This document shows, in pieces, positions 27,201-37,211 of a DNA stretch of 64,000 nt (positions within the stretch are counted from its first letter, which is position 1; every line of letters begins with the position of its first letter). The translations under genes and the position numbers were made by a program. The stretch covers positions 8,553,538 through 8,617,537 of the forward strand of contig CM040742.1 of assembly GCA_022829145.1 (NCBI GenBank). Reading direction: 5' to 3'. The notes beneath the pieces are model-generated. The model searched no databases. It saw only the letters and a list, made by a program, of their open reading frames with translations, and was not told the DNA's origin. Source of the DNA: Albula goreensis (taxonomy: Eukaryota; Chordata; Actinopteri; Albuliformes; Albulidae).

Positions 27201-28808
27201 ATAAACCTGGAGACAGCCCCTTTTTCTGGGTCTGGGCTGAGTTAAGATGGCACAACGCTTAGAATTCCAAGGCCATATTTCACAGCCGCTGTTTAGAGTT
27301 TCCCTCCTCATTATTTAGTTGCCGTTACCGAGATGGAAGAACTCCACAACCAAATAAAGGCAGGAATTCATTGGAGAATGCAACATTACAGACCTCGGGG
27401 TTGTGCTGGGTAACGTCCTGTGGAGACAGTGAGTTTGAGCAGGGTCTGATGACAGGGATAAAGTACCCAAAAGCTTAACCTGAGCCTCAGCTCTGGGGCA
27501 GTGTAAACGTCAGCAGATTGTGACTAATGCACAATGTTAGGGCAAAGTATGGCCTTGCTGCGTGTCCAACAACTCTTTGCTGCAAAGCCACTCTCCACCC
27601 AGGTTACTCTCTCAACTGTAGTCTACACCATCTTTTTCCACATAAATCTCTCCCGTCCCCACAAATCTGTCATTCATATTAATTCAACGAAAACCATGAA
27701 ATTTTGATTTAAAAAAAAAAAAAGCTGCACTGCATTCAGCAGTTACTGAACTTTGGGTCGCACAAAGACATTTCAAGTATGAAAAAAACCAATATGTCTC
27801 TGAACATGACATTCTTCTGAAATTTGCAGCGGGGTAAAGTATAATAGCTGCTTAAAAGCTTTTTATAAAACATCACTATGGTCTTTCATCAAAGATCTGA
27901 AACGATGTCAAGACTGAACACAGAAGATCGATTTTCTTTCCACAGAAAATGGAGCAGTCCAGTTGTTTCTCGGGAAGATAATGAGGGTAAAAAAAAGCTA
28001 GCTGTTGTCCTTCAGGGACATGACAGGCAAATAAACAAATGGACTGAGAGTCACTAACCTGCTCTGGGACTTTGATTTGCTGAGAGCTTTAGTAATGGCT
28101 GAAGGAGTGGACCGTCGCCTCTGAACCGTTGTCTTCATTTTCTACAAAGGGGGGGAGAGAAATAACTTGAAGACACCACCACACACACACACACACACAC
28201 ACACACTCTTTCAACATCACATCTTTTCACTGAACGATCAGTACATCTTTTGCCTTTCGCGAAAAATTCTCTTTGTTGTTTGAAACCAATATGTACTGAA
28301 CTATTACGATAACAAAGCCATATCCATCAGTTTGTTGCCCGACTACAGTACCAGTTTCCATGACGTGGGAGTTTGTAGTTAACGCCGAAGTGCAGCCCCT
28401 TGTAGGGTTTCCTGCTTGGAATTTATGGGACAGGACATGTTGGAAAAAGTCAAAGCCTGCGTGTTGGAGGCCGTAACTCTGATTGACTTTAAGAGATAAG
28501 CCTGCCATACAAAAACATTCATGCCTGATGTTCCACAGGTCTCAGGGGTTTGACATACTCCTCTGCCACAGTTTACCGTACAGCGCTGGCTTTGTGAACG
28601 CAGCCTGAAAGAGAAACTGGGATTTACGTTTACCTAGTGAGTGGCAAATCAAAGCTTTGTTTACAAAATTTGAACAAGATCTGTATAATGTTGAATAGAG
28701 ATATGACGCACAAGATAGAAAGAGGAACAACAACATGTCTTTGAAACAAAACCCACAGTTAGTCTACCACTCTTAATTACTGTTTTGAATTTAGTCAGAG
28801 GAATCAAA

Positions 28809-28857
<49 letters not shown>

Positions 28858-31800
28858 CTGAAGGTAATTAAAACCAAATTCATTCAAAAAAAAGTGAGGG
28901 CTTATACTGATGGGAAAACAGGAACTGTTTTGCATAGTATGTCTCACTTAAGGCTACACTTAACACTTACCTCACTGTGATGTTTCCCTGAAATGTTTAT
29001 GGGGCAAATATGATTTTTTTGTTTGTTTTCCTGTACCATGTCTTAGTTGCATTTGTAAATAAATGAGAACACTAATATCAGTTGTGCATCTGTATCCTGT
29101 CTGCATTTGGCAGCTGTTGTTCAGGAAACTCTTTTCTATCCTGGCACCATTATTTGCCACAGGTGGCAAAATAGACAGATAACCAATATCAAAACAAACA
29201 AAGTATTAAAAAAAGAAGTTAGCATGGAGTTAGCAGGAGGTTCCTATATGTGTAATGTTGACACATACTGCATGATGTACTCTTATGTTATCATCAGTTT
29301 TCTCTTGTTCTTCACTGATGTAAGGCCAGGAATACAATTAAATTTCAGGAAGTTCTGTTTTCCATTTGTGTGCTTATTTTTAAAGCAAACTCTCATTTTA
29401 GAGTTCTGACACGATGGAGATAATTTCATTTTAGTTTCATGGGGCAATTTTGACAGGGAACATTTCAAAAGTACCAGCTTGCATCATTGTCCATTAAGCT
29501 TGCCTTTATCGGGTCAAAGTCTGACATCTGAAGCTCTTATGAAGCTCTAAATCAATGTTGCAGTGTAGATAAAGAACATTTGTGTAATTATAGTTTTTTT
29601 TCTTATTCATCCTTGTTGTCTTTGTTTTGTAAGTGTGGTTGTTTTTCTTGGAGATGGAAAATCATGGAGAAGGACTGGAGGTTAAGAAGCACTGCTCTCT
29701 GAGCTTAGCCATACTCTGCTATGGCAACAGTAGAGAAGTAAACAGATTAATTCGATCTCTGCCTTCAACATTAATCAAGCAACAAAAAACACACTAAAAC
29801 AAGATTAAGTAATTCAATGCCTCGTACTACAAATGAAAGTTTATTTTCAAAAGGAAATAAATAAAATATATGTCAGTATGTTATTTTTCAATCAGTATAT
29901 TTCCAAAATTCATTTTTAGATATTTTTTTCAATACTTTTAGTTTTCAATTTAACAAGATACTGTACCCCATCATAATGACATCATCATGTCTGCAGAAAG
30001 ACTCTGTTACAGTCTGAAGATTATACTGCTGCAATGTTCAGAGCTATGTTGAGAATGAATTGTCCTTTAAGTGTAGTCTGTGCTTCCTTTAACCTAATAT
30101 TTTATTGCACTTTAACCACTACTGTACTGTGATGATAAACCTGCAGTCACATCTGAAAAAGAAGAGAATTCTGCAGATGTTAAAATGTAACATTGCAAGT
30201 TTATTCTTGCAGGCTATAATACAGTTAAGTGCAGCCATTGCAAATGTATCTGCAAGAAGCCTTTAAAGTAAATTACCATAAATACAGTACACATTTTCTG
30301 TTCAGTTCCTTAAAATAGTGAAATATTGACTAAATCTACCTCAGCTTCCACACACAATTATGATTAAATAATCTGTTTTTTTACAGTGCAAATGTAGTTT
30401 AGCTCATGTTCTCAGCAATCAACCTTAAGATCTAAAAATTTAAATCATCCCAGTGTTGTAACACCTGGTGTTTAGAAGGCCAGAATTTAAGAAGTGGGAA
30501 AAACCTTTACAATCCTTGAAACATCAAAAGGTTTTCATCTGATTTAGTTTTCACACAGAAGTGTGTTTTCATTTTAACAGTCATGTTAATTATGGTTTGT
30601 GTGTAATAATAGAAAACATGTTTTATCCTTTGATTGTGCTCAGAGAAACCCACATCCTGTTTACGTTTTTACAGCTGCTCATGGCACAAAGGTCATTAAG
30701 TTGCCAATACTATTAAAAAAAACGCATCCTTTTAAAAACTATTTTCAATTTCCATCACTGTAAAGAAAGTTTCAACTTTATAATCAATATATTGCATAGT
30801 ATATTGTGAGAGGTGTCTCCATAGGTCTGAATGTGCGGGCAATGTCTTTCAAAATATGATATATTTCGCTGAAGCTAAGCCACATTCAGATGGTTCAAGG
30901 TAGTTCCAACCACAATATAATGCAAAGTATATATAATACGATTACAACAACGTGTTCTCTCACACTATACATCCAGATTCACATGAAGATCCAGCATTTG
31001 TTAAATTAGCTTGATTGCATTATTACATGGGCATAGATTTAGCATGTTGTTGCTGGCTAATCAATGCAAAAAAATTGTCTTGAAGTAGTTGGGTGTCAAT
31101 GCTACATTTTTGGTTTAACTGCCAGACAAAGGTCTTCAGTTCTATTCCTGGGGCTAGTCTACACAAGTTTAATGTTTTTACCCAGCATTCATTGGGCAAT
31201 TAAAACAGTTGATTACACAATTAACTCACCTCACATGGTTTTTGGTAATCTGAGGTAAAAACAAAAACCAGCACACACTACCTCCACGCTGTAGCTCAGG
31301 AAAAGGAAGATATGCAGTCTATAATTTCAAAAATAGCAAAAGAGCAACAAATATTCTACACAACATATTCCAGAAAAGGGACATATGGAATCTTTGTAGA
31401 TGAGAAGCATGGACTTTCTATTTTTAGAATCAGATTATATTTTCTAACACACTGCATTGAGGCTGATTCCTTTTTTTAGAAAAGGCTATGACCTTTAAGA
31501 TGCTTTCAGAATTCTGCAGAAGCAGGTTTTTTTCTTTCAGCATAGCAACAGACCATTAAGACTATTAAAAATGGGTGGTGAAGATACCTAATTAGCTGCA
31601 ACGTACTTGCATTGGATTGTTTAGTATGAGTGTCCCAGATTAGCTGGTGATATATGAGTGTACATTAAGATTGTATTATTGCGGAGAAAATAAGCGAAAC
31701 TACAGTGGAGCTACCGCTCATCTGCCACTCACTAACAAATCTAGTAGTTGCAGTGGGAATAGTGATAGAGCAACCGTGCCAACATGGTGGTACTTGCCTT

Positions 31801-31878
31801 CTCCCTCTCTTCTATGCGTGACTTCAGCTCATCATTGTCTTTTTTAAAGTGGGGATCATTGTTCTGTTGTGGAGTCAT
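16543..31878 (-). CDS. arhgap20: Rho GTPase-activating protein 20, 15 coding exons
   Basis: Coding exons in transcript order: 31878-31798, 28141-28059, 26606-26442, 25900-25751, 25377-25336, 25106-25022, 24902-24825, 24482-24416, 23096-22914, 21145-20973, 20401-20240, 19758-19652, 19126-18937, 18468-18354, 18266-16543. They join without a frame break into 1134 aa (human about 1190). Domains are PH (about 75-185), Ras-association (about 195-295), RhoGAP (about 345-545) and a long serine-rich tail. The catalytic arginine finger is in KGIFRRSAN (R387). ARHGAP20 (RA-RhoGAP) is known to be activated through Rap1 binding to its RA domain and to inactivate RhoA, with roles in cytoskeleton and neurite growth. 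Introns are GT-AG, except intron 1, which fits GC-AG. The first exon is the least certain part. Confidence 0.95.
18354..18468 (-). CDS. arhgap20: arhgap20 exon 14 (end of RhoGAP region)
   Basis: Acceptor TGTCCCCAG, donor TATAG|GTACGT. Encodes VARLIQFLIENSPSIFDEDF, the last helix of the RhoGAP fold, then FESLFTHLQ. Confidence 0.93.
18937..19126 (-). CDS. arhgap20: arhgap20 exon 13 (RhoGAP)
   Basis: Acceptor CCTGGCAG, donor AGAAAG|GTACAG. Encodes LLDDLPDANVTLLRHLFGLL and then NQMNAFNLALCIAPNMLW. The last part is the hallmark RhoGAP motif with the conserved Asn and the APN segment. Confidence 0.95.
19652..19758 (-). CDS. arhgap20: arhgap20 exon 12 (RhoGAP)
   Basis: Acceptor GAATGTGTAG, donor AAAGAG|GTGAGG. 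Encodes DFLRNVPGSVLTTELYSKWM, the RhoGAP FLR-P helix, then a lysine-rich linker. Confidence 0.95.
20240..20401 (-). CDS. arhgap20: arhgap20 exon 11 (arginine finger)
   Basis: Acceptor CTCCCAAG, donor ATCACT|GTAAGC, 54 complete codons. Encodes DMLYLLYQEGPTTKGIFRRS, with the catalytic Arg in GIFR, then CKELKERLNAGDAV and ESVFVAASVIT. Confidence 0.95.
20548..20568 (-). CDS. arhgap20: candidate 21-nt cassette microexon of arhgap20
   Basis: Between exons 10 and 11, both joined in phase 0, lies TTTTTATTATTGCAG, then 21 nt encoding VIIPLLK, then GTCAAT. Inclusion would keep the frame and insert seven residues between LPKPIM and DMLYLL in the RhoGAP domain. The acceptor is good but the donor is weak. 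The ordinary domain needs no insert here, so this may be a decoy. Confidence 0.2.
20973..21145 (-). CDS. arhgap20: arhgap20 exon 10 (RhoGAP start)
   Basis: Acceptor TCCCCCCAG, donor ATTATG|GTGAGA. Encodes DSFQKHFKRKKSLIDWALRR, a linker, then LFGHSLSSICHDGNLPKPIM, which is the N-terminal RhoGAP signature. Confidence 0.95.
21146..22913 (-). other. arhgap20 intron 9
   Basis: No exon is visible. AT-rich, with a short interrupted CA repeat near 21250-21285 and GCTAGC-rich patches near 22120-22280. Confidence 0.6.
22914..23096 (-). CDS. arhgap20: arhgap20 exon 9 (end of RA domain)
   Basis: Acceptor GTTTTACAG, donor AGCAG|GTACTC. Encodes HELPFSIIMSSLRDAVDQPC and GTLALDQLPKGNHVQFILKL, matching the segment of mammalian ARHGAP20 between the RA core and RhoGAP. 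Confidence 0.93.
23097..24415 (-). other. arhgap20 intron 8
   Basis: Contains the dispersed repeat at 23935-24245 and otherwise no recognisable feature. The long open frame on the - strand upstream of exon 9 is intron read-through. Confidence 0.6.
23935..24245 (-). repeat. dispersed fish repeat with SINE/LINE-type tail
   Basis: Starts ACATTTGTTAGATGCTCTTA then TCCAGAGCAACTTACAAGG. This is the reverse complement of the same conserved tail seen at 848-900. It is followed by about 270 bp that includes GGTGCAGCCTGAAGAGGTGA, a sequence type I associate with dispersed repeats in fish. The tail orientation puts the element on the - strand. Confidence 0.65.
24416..24482 (-). CDS. arhgap20: arhgap20 exon 8 (RA domain)
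   Basis: Acceptor CTCCCATAG, donor TTATTG|GTGAGA. Encodes GSLTDYHLWVISGKEEAPYP then LIG. A second AG five bases inside, GGCAG|TCTG, would break the frame. Frame and homology therefore fix the start at 24482. Confidence 0.93.
24825..24902 (-). CDS. arhgap20: arhgap20 exon 7 (RA domain)
   Basis: Acceptor ATTTTTAG, donor TTTCA|GTGAGT, 26 codons. Encodes TATVQVDNKDTAQDVIKMTV then QQLGIS, the ubiquitin-like beta-alpha start of a Ras-association domain. Confidence 0.93.
25022..25106 (-). CDS. arhgap20: arhgap20 exon 6 (PH end to RA start)
   Basis: Acceptor CTCCACACAG, donor ATATTA|GTAAGT. Encodes NITKLKCDEYPHKISWKMMV then LGVGNNIL. Confidence 0.9.
25336..25377 (-). CDS. arhgap20: arhgap20 exon 5 (PH C-terminal helix)
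   Basis: Acceptor CATGTTTCAG, donor CAGTG|GTAAGA, 42 nt. In the frame set by its neighbours it encodes SSEMKEKWLSALQW, the terminal PH-domain helix with its invariant tryptophan. Confidence 0.93.
25751..25900 (-). CDS. arhgap20: arhgap20 exon 4 (PH domain)
   Basis: Acceptor TGGCTTCAG, donor CTAAG|GTATTG. Encodes SSSLKLKQQVRLSEMWLASC and ETSFVIGWPTTNYVVTL, which are PH beta strands. Confidence 0.93.
26442..26606 (-). CDS. arhgap20: arhgap20 exon 3 (PH domain start)
   Basis: Acceptor TTCACACGCAG, donor GACTAA|GTGAGT. Encodes IMDEQVHLTTGLQTQERHLF then LFSDTLIIAKTK, the first PH strands. QERHLFLF is strongly conserved in ARHGAP20. Confidence 0.95.
26607..28058 (-). other. arhgap20 intron 2
   Basis: About 1.45 kb. 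No exon, transposon or RNA gene recognised; a 13-base poly-A run near 27712. Confidence 0.6.
28059..28141 (-). CDS. arhgap20: arhgap20 exon 2 (basic N-terminus)
   Basis: Acceptor CCTTTGTAG, donor AGAGCAG|GTTAGT. Encodes KMKTTVQRRRSTPSAITKAL then SKSKSQS. The KMKT...RRRS block matches the basic N-terminal block of mammalian ARHGAP20. Confidence 0.9.
28181..28206. repeat. (CA)n microsatellite
   Basis: About 13 uninterrupted AC units, 40 bp from the arhgap20 exon 2 acceptor. Confidence 0.95.
28805..28854. repeat. (AAAT)n microsatellite
   Basis: About 12 perfect AAAT/AATA units. Confidence 0.95.
31798..31878 (-). CDS. arhgap20: arhgap20 exon 1 (start codon)
   Basis: ATG at 31878 opens MTPQQNNDPHFKKDNDELKS then RIEEREK and ends at GAGAAG|GCAAGT in phase 0, as exon 2 requires. 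M-S/T-PQQ resembles the human start. Using the GT four bases further in would shift the frame. The open frame continues upstream of the ATG to about 31941, so a longer N-terminus is possible. Confidence 0.7.
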
Positions 31879-33989
31879 CTTGAAGTCCGGGAAAGCAATC
31901 CTAAATATTTCACCATAATGTTCCAGAAAATGCTGACCCACAGCTCCACTCCGAGGAAAAGGAAAACAAATGAGAAATTCAGATCAGCTAAAAGAGGATG
32001 AGGGAGAGCTTCCTTTAGAGGCTAAGTATACAGAGGTCTCAAACGGGGAGTTTTTTTGTGTGGCAGACTCGACCAGTTCCCAGACCGCAAAGAGAGCTTC
32101 CTGAGTTCACAACTCAGTGAGGGACTCGTCAGGGCTGTGATCCTCCTCACTGACTAAATAAGGACATCCCAAACTGGCTTCTCTGCCGTCCCCCTGCCCC
32201 GCTATGCGCAGGGAGCCCAGGGCAGCTCATTCTCAGGATCTGCTCCAGTTACACTGGCGCACTATAGAACTGGACCTTCTGAGCCAATGTTCTCCATGGC
32301 GCAGAGCCACCGGTGCCACCACGGTATGCATTAATCAGAGTGCTACACCTCCTCCATGGCTGTCTCTTGTGCTCGAGAGGGCTTGAGTGGAATGTCTGGA
32401 ATGCTTTTAGATACGGCATAAAAGTGCAACAACAATTCACCATTTCGATTATTTTATGCTTTAACTGGTAAACATCTTCTCAAAAATGCAGAGCTCAGTC
32501 TGAGCATCATAATTGTCTGTGCATTTAATTTGGAGTGGAGAGCCCACGCACCATCAGGATAGGGACTTTTACATGAAAAGCAGCACCACAGATCAAAAGC
32601 AAAAGATGAAGGTATGAAATACTGACATACTAATGAGCAGCAACGGACAAGGAGAGGGATGATGAGACACACACGCAAGCCTTCCCCCAACGGACAACAC
32701 AAGCCTGTCATGCATATAAACCTCCAATTATAGCAACCATACAAACGTTTTGTACATTTATTTACAAAACAACTGAAATGCATGCTGTGTATTACCCTCA
32801 CTGCCATGTTGTGATTCAGTATTTCTCTTCTTGTTTCTCTACAACAATATTCATTTAAAGTAATTTTCCTTGTTGGCATCATTTCCTGTAACCAGGATTT
32901 TTTGAAAAATTGGTTTCAGTTTTTTATTTTAAATAATTCATAGTTTTATGGTAATGCTATGTTTTGAAGAGTGACCCTACTCCTTAGTAGTTACTTATTG
33001 GTTATCTTGTAATCATATATTAGTACCTGTTTCCATTACCTTGTGCTTACTCTGGACTTTCAACCTGCAAAAATTCCTCAATGGCATAAAGGAAGGCAGA
33101 GCATGATGGAGGAACTGTATTTAAAAAATGAGGTTGAATCTGGAACCACTTTCAGACTTGTGCGCTCTGGCGAATCTCACATTGTCCAAGATCATGATAA
33201 AATGGTGCTTTTTCCTCCTATTCAGGTTCTTCTGCCAGGCGCCCATAAATCAAACAACCCTGCAGTCTCTATTAATGTCTGCTGACTGATGGATCTTACT
33301 TTTTTCTGTCATCATCTTCCTTTTTTTTACCGCATTTCTCTACATCATCCGTAATCTTCTCTCGTTTGCCCCTCCTCTGATAAGAGTACCATATTTACAA
33401 TGGCTGCACCATAATTACAATGGCCCTTTCCTGTTGTTCTGTGAACATACTGTGAACCGCCATATAAGCCTCCATTGGTTACCAAAAATATCTTATCCAC
33501 ATTTCAAATGTTCTTTTTTTGGCTTCATTCATTCTTCCTTTTAACAACTCTAGTACCACTCTATCTGGAAAACTTGTCAACCACTTGTTTGGAGAATAGG
33601 TTGAAATTCATTTGCTCAATGATCTTCTCTTCAGCCATAAGGCCAGACAAGAATGTTTACACCTGGTGTCAGGAAGATCATATTGAAAGGTGTATCTTTG
33701 TCAAGCACACCTGAGAAAGTCTTTGTAACTCTCCCCCAAATTAGATGACTTCAGGATATCCCCCATCAAATAATTCCAATGGTTCTCAGGGGAACATAAT
33801 GAATAATTTGGGCTGTTATATTTCGTTGCTATGAATGGTCAAATTATTTGCCATTTTCATTTGTCTTGTCAGTGATAAAATGCGATAATATTTCGCATTC
33901 ACGTTTACCGCCTCCTGAACCCTATGCCAGAGAGCAAGGAACTTGCTGCTCCTTCCTGTCACAATGTCCTCTTGTGTTTGAGCTCTAGC
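31879..33989. other. upstream region of arhgap20
   Basis: Should contain the 5' UTR and promoter. A moderately GC-rich stretch lies at about 32040-32390. No further exon is identifiable. Confidence 0.4.
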
Positions 33990-35200
33990 CCTCTACCTTC
34001 CCCTCAGACCGAGCGAACATCGCCTATGTCATCACCACGCTCACTGATCGCGCCAGAGAGTAGGGAACGGCAGTTTGGGATGCTCGCTCACCTGTGTGCT
34101 CATCCTACGCTGCTGCGGCGAAGAGATGAAACGGGCGATCGACTGATCCAGCCAAGGTCATGAGGCTGCATGAGAGATGCTGCAGATTCATGAGGGAAGG
34201 GATTCAGTTTCCAACTTTGCCACTGACTTCCGCACCCTCGTTGCCACCAAGACCGAGAGGCACAGAATGACACCTTCCTCCACAGTCTCTCAGATGACAT
34301 CAAGGGTGACTTCATCACCAGAGACCTGCCAGCCCGTCTTGAAAGCCTTGTCAATCTAGCCATCTGAATAGACCGTCGTCAGAGGGAGCGGAGAGATGCA
34401 GCATTCCTCAGAGACCTGTCGGAGAGGTGTCCCCAGTCATCAGCTCTTACATCATCAGCTCCTGCTTCTCAAGCGTCCTCAGGTGGTCTCAGTCCTTGTC
34501 AACTGTGACCATGTCACCCAGCTCAGTCTTCCGCTTTCAAGTCTTCATAGGACTCCACCATCTTCACAAAAGCTTGACCTCCTCAATGCCTACCACCTGG
34601 TCTGCATCAGTGAGGGAGGTGAGTGGAAGACCGCATTCAACATGCCGTTGGGACACTACAAACATTTGGTGATGCCCTTCAGCCTTACCAACGCCCCCTG
34701 CTGGTTTCCAGGCCCTGGTTTTTGTGTGATATGCTGGGAAGATTTATGAACATATACCTGGATGACATGCTCATCTTCTCCCAGTTTCCTGCAGATCACT
34801 CTCACCACGCCTGTCAAGTGCTGCAGAGACTGCTGGAAAACCACTTGTTCCCAAAGATGGAGAAATGTGAGTTTCATTGGGACTCGGGACTTTCCTTACG
34901 GGGGTATGTAACTTCTGCTGGAGGCATTCAGATGGATCGACGCACGGTCCAAGCTGTAGAGGAGTGGCCACAGCCTAAATTTGTTTTGTTTTTGGTTTGT
35001 TTGTCATGTCCTATTGGTTTTGACTTTTGCCTGTCTGCTTTTGACTGTGATTCTGTACCTTTGCCATGCCTTTCTGGTTTTGAACTTTCCATGGTTATCA
35101 ACTCTGATTTTTGGTTTTTGGATCTTGGCTGCTTAAAAAAGGGAAATTCATTATTCATCCCTGTCTGCACCACTGTCTGAGCCATGACAGCTAAATAGAT
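33990..35200 (+). mobile_element. decayed Ty3/Gypsy LTR retrotransposon fragment
   Basis: Gag-like peptides (YVITTLTDRARE; IHEGRDSVSNFATDFRTL) occur in shifting frames at about 34020-34430, with stop codons between them. They pass directly into reverse transcriptase motifs: [33 protein letters not shown] and the active-site block YLDDMLIF at about 34570-34975. Protease and the first part of RT are missing, as are RNase H and integrase, so a large internal deletion has occurred. The T-rich 34978-35160 resembles an LTR-like tail. Not functional. Confidence 0.8.
34978..35160 (+). repeat. LTR-like T-rich tail, related to 50037-50222
   Basis: Shares CTGGTTTTGAACT, TTTTGAC and CTGATTTTTGG blocks in the same order with the sequence at 50037-50222. 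It abuts the Gypsy RT fragment directly. Confidence 0.5.
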
Positions 35201-36989
35201 CCCAAAACTTTCTCTTTTCTTAACACTACATCACAGATTTATAAAATGAGGTTGTTTGTCTGTCTAAATGTGATATTTCAGTATTTTATTTGTAATAAAT
35301 TTGAATAAAAATTATAGCAAAAGTTTCTGGCATTGAAGACCGTTATGGCTAAAAATTACTCTGCTTTAAATTAAGTCTAACAGAACAAAATGGAGAAAAA
35401 GTGAGGTGATCTGAATACTTTCTGATTCTACTGTATGTATGTGTGTGTATATGTATTTATTCATGCATACATGTGTGTATGTAAAATTATTATTAACCAG
35501 TGTTAAGGACCTTGTGTATGGAGCTATATTTAGAACTGGAAAATTGCCTGGTGTTCTGTCTCTAATAAATGTCAACAAACTGCCTCAAAATTAATTTCAC
35601 TCTAAAAGCTGCTAGGATTAGTCTCTAATCATCAGGGGAGAAGCTAGAAACTCTGGGCCATCTACACAGGCAGGCTCTGAGGACCCCTCCACTCTTTATA
35701 AAAAACAATACCCAGGTTTTCATGGGCCCCTTCAAACCCTTGGGCCCTGTATACTTAGTACCCTTTGTTCCCCTGGTGCTACATCCCTGCTAATCATACA
35801 CACCTATTTGGCTACACACCAACCAAACTTTCTGGCATAATAATGCTGCAACCACTAAATATATTTTGCCCAAGTAAGACGACGTTTTGAACCACAGGGA
35901 CACATGTGGTCACTGTGCCGAGTGGTAAGTGAAAGGGAAGAAGAAAAAAGAAAAAACAAGGCAAACAATGACTGCATTATTTCTCAATTTGTTGACTTTA
36001 AAATGTATGAGACCTTTGCTTTGTGGTGTGAAGGTGCTACTAATGTTAGCACGAGCTGCGCACAGAATACAATAATGACAACTTGAACATCTAATTCTGT
36101 TTAGCTGTTTGAATGCCGTTGTAGAGACAGGAAGCACCTTATTCAGAGCGTCATTTATTTCTCAGTGAATTAACCTCCTCGGTTTCTTCCTTATCTTGAG
36201 GCATAATGAACAGTCGTATTTCCTGCATGGAAAATCTCTGGGACAAAGATCCATGGGAGGCGCGGACACTGAATGTGCAATTCACTTCATAATCAGGAAG
36301 AGCTCGATTCAATGAAACTGGAAAATAAGGCTTCCCATTGAACTGCAAATGAGGAAAATGGTTTTCAAATTGCCTCATTATCCACCATTCAGACGGTTCA
36401 AGCACATGCAGTCATACAGAGAGAAAGAAGAAAGTCACCGAAAACAATAGAAAAATGAACTATTTACAATCTGGCATTGACAATCTGCTGGATGTTTTTA
36501 AGGAAGACCCATGTCATCATTTCAAACCTGAAATAAATCAGCTCATATATTTAATAGCATTTCTGACACTGATCACTGTCACTCGATCTGAGGGTCAGGT
36601 AATTGCCTTTGAGTTCCCAGATGAAAAACCTGAACTGAATTGTCATCTTGACTTATAAAGACAGTGCAGTTTCTTCAGAGCACCAACATAATATATATTT
36701 TTAAAAAGTCGGAATTATAAATTCTGTCAACCAATCATATGCACCTATTGTATGAGAATAGTTATGGGAAAGATGTGAATGTTTAGAATTGTACTTTTGG
36801 TTCTGGATTCAGAACCGTTACACCCCTAGAATTTACTGACATTTGTAAAGTGGTCAATCTCAAAGAGAACAAAAGAAAGACTGACCCTTAATTTCACCAT
36901 TTTTTGCCATTGTTACAGATCCCTGCTCAGATACCATCAATCCCAATTACTTGCCAGCCATCAGACAGAAATATATCCACTCTGATATA
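35201..36989. other. intergenic
   Basis: No recognised gene. One - strand candidate exon lies at 36176-36352. The rest is AT-rich with short GT-rich patches near 35440. Confidence 0.45.
36176..36352 (-). CDS. candidate exon, unidentified
   Basis: On the - strand CCTCATTTGCAG precedes FNGKPYFPVSLNRALPDYEV then NCTFSVRASHGS and MQEIRLFIMPQDKEETEE, followed by GAGGAG|GTTAAT. The composition looks like real protein and the acceptor is strong. Read on, the frame stops at 36151. It could be an exon of an unrecognised gene, or a pseudogene or transposon relic. I cannot place the family. Confidence 0.25.
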
Positions 36990-37206
36990 CAGTGGGTACG
37001 GAAAGTATTCAGACCCCTTTAAATTTTTCACTCTTTGTTTCATTGCAGCCATTTGCTAAAATCAAAAAAGTCCATTTTATTTCTCATTAATGTACTCTCA
37101 GCACCCCATCTTGACAGAAAAAAAGATAAATGCAGAAATTTTTGCAAATTTATTAAAAAAGAAAAACTGAAATATCACATGGTCGTAAGTATTCAGACCC
37201 TTTGCT
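36990..37206. repeat. left terminal inverted repeat of Tc1 element
   Basis: Pairs with 38400-38615. Outer and inner direct repeats share GTATTCAGACC. Confidence 0.92.
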
Positions 37207-37211
37207 CAGTA

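Larger units (their letters stand above)
28142..31797 (-). other. arhgap20 first coding intron
   Basis: About 3.7 kb, bounded on the transcript by a GC donor and a TAG acceptor. Holds a CA repeat next to exon 2 (28181-28206) and an AAAT satellite (28805-28854). No other exon or RNA gene recognised. Confidence 0.55.

Noticed and set aside
31790-31798. GT donor at GGCAA|GTACCA for arhgap20 exon 1
   Set aside because: It shifts the frame relative to exon 2, while the GC donor four bases earlier keeps it.
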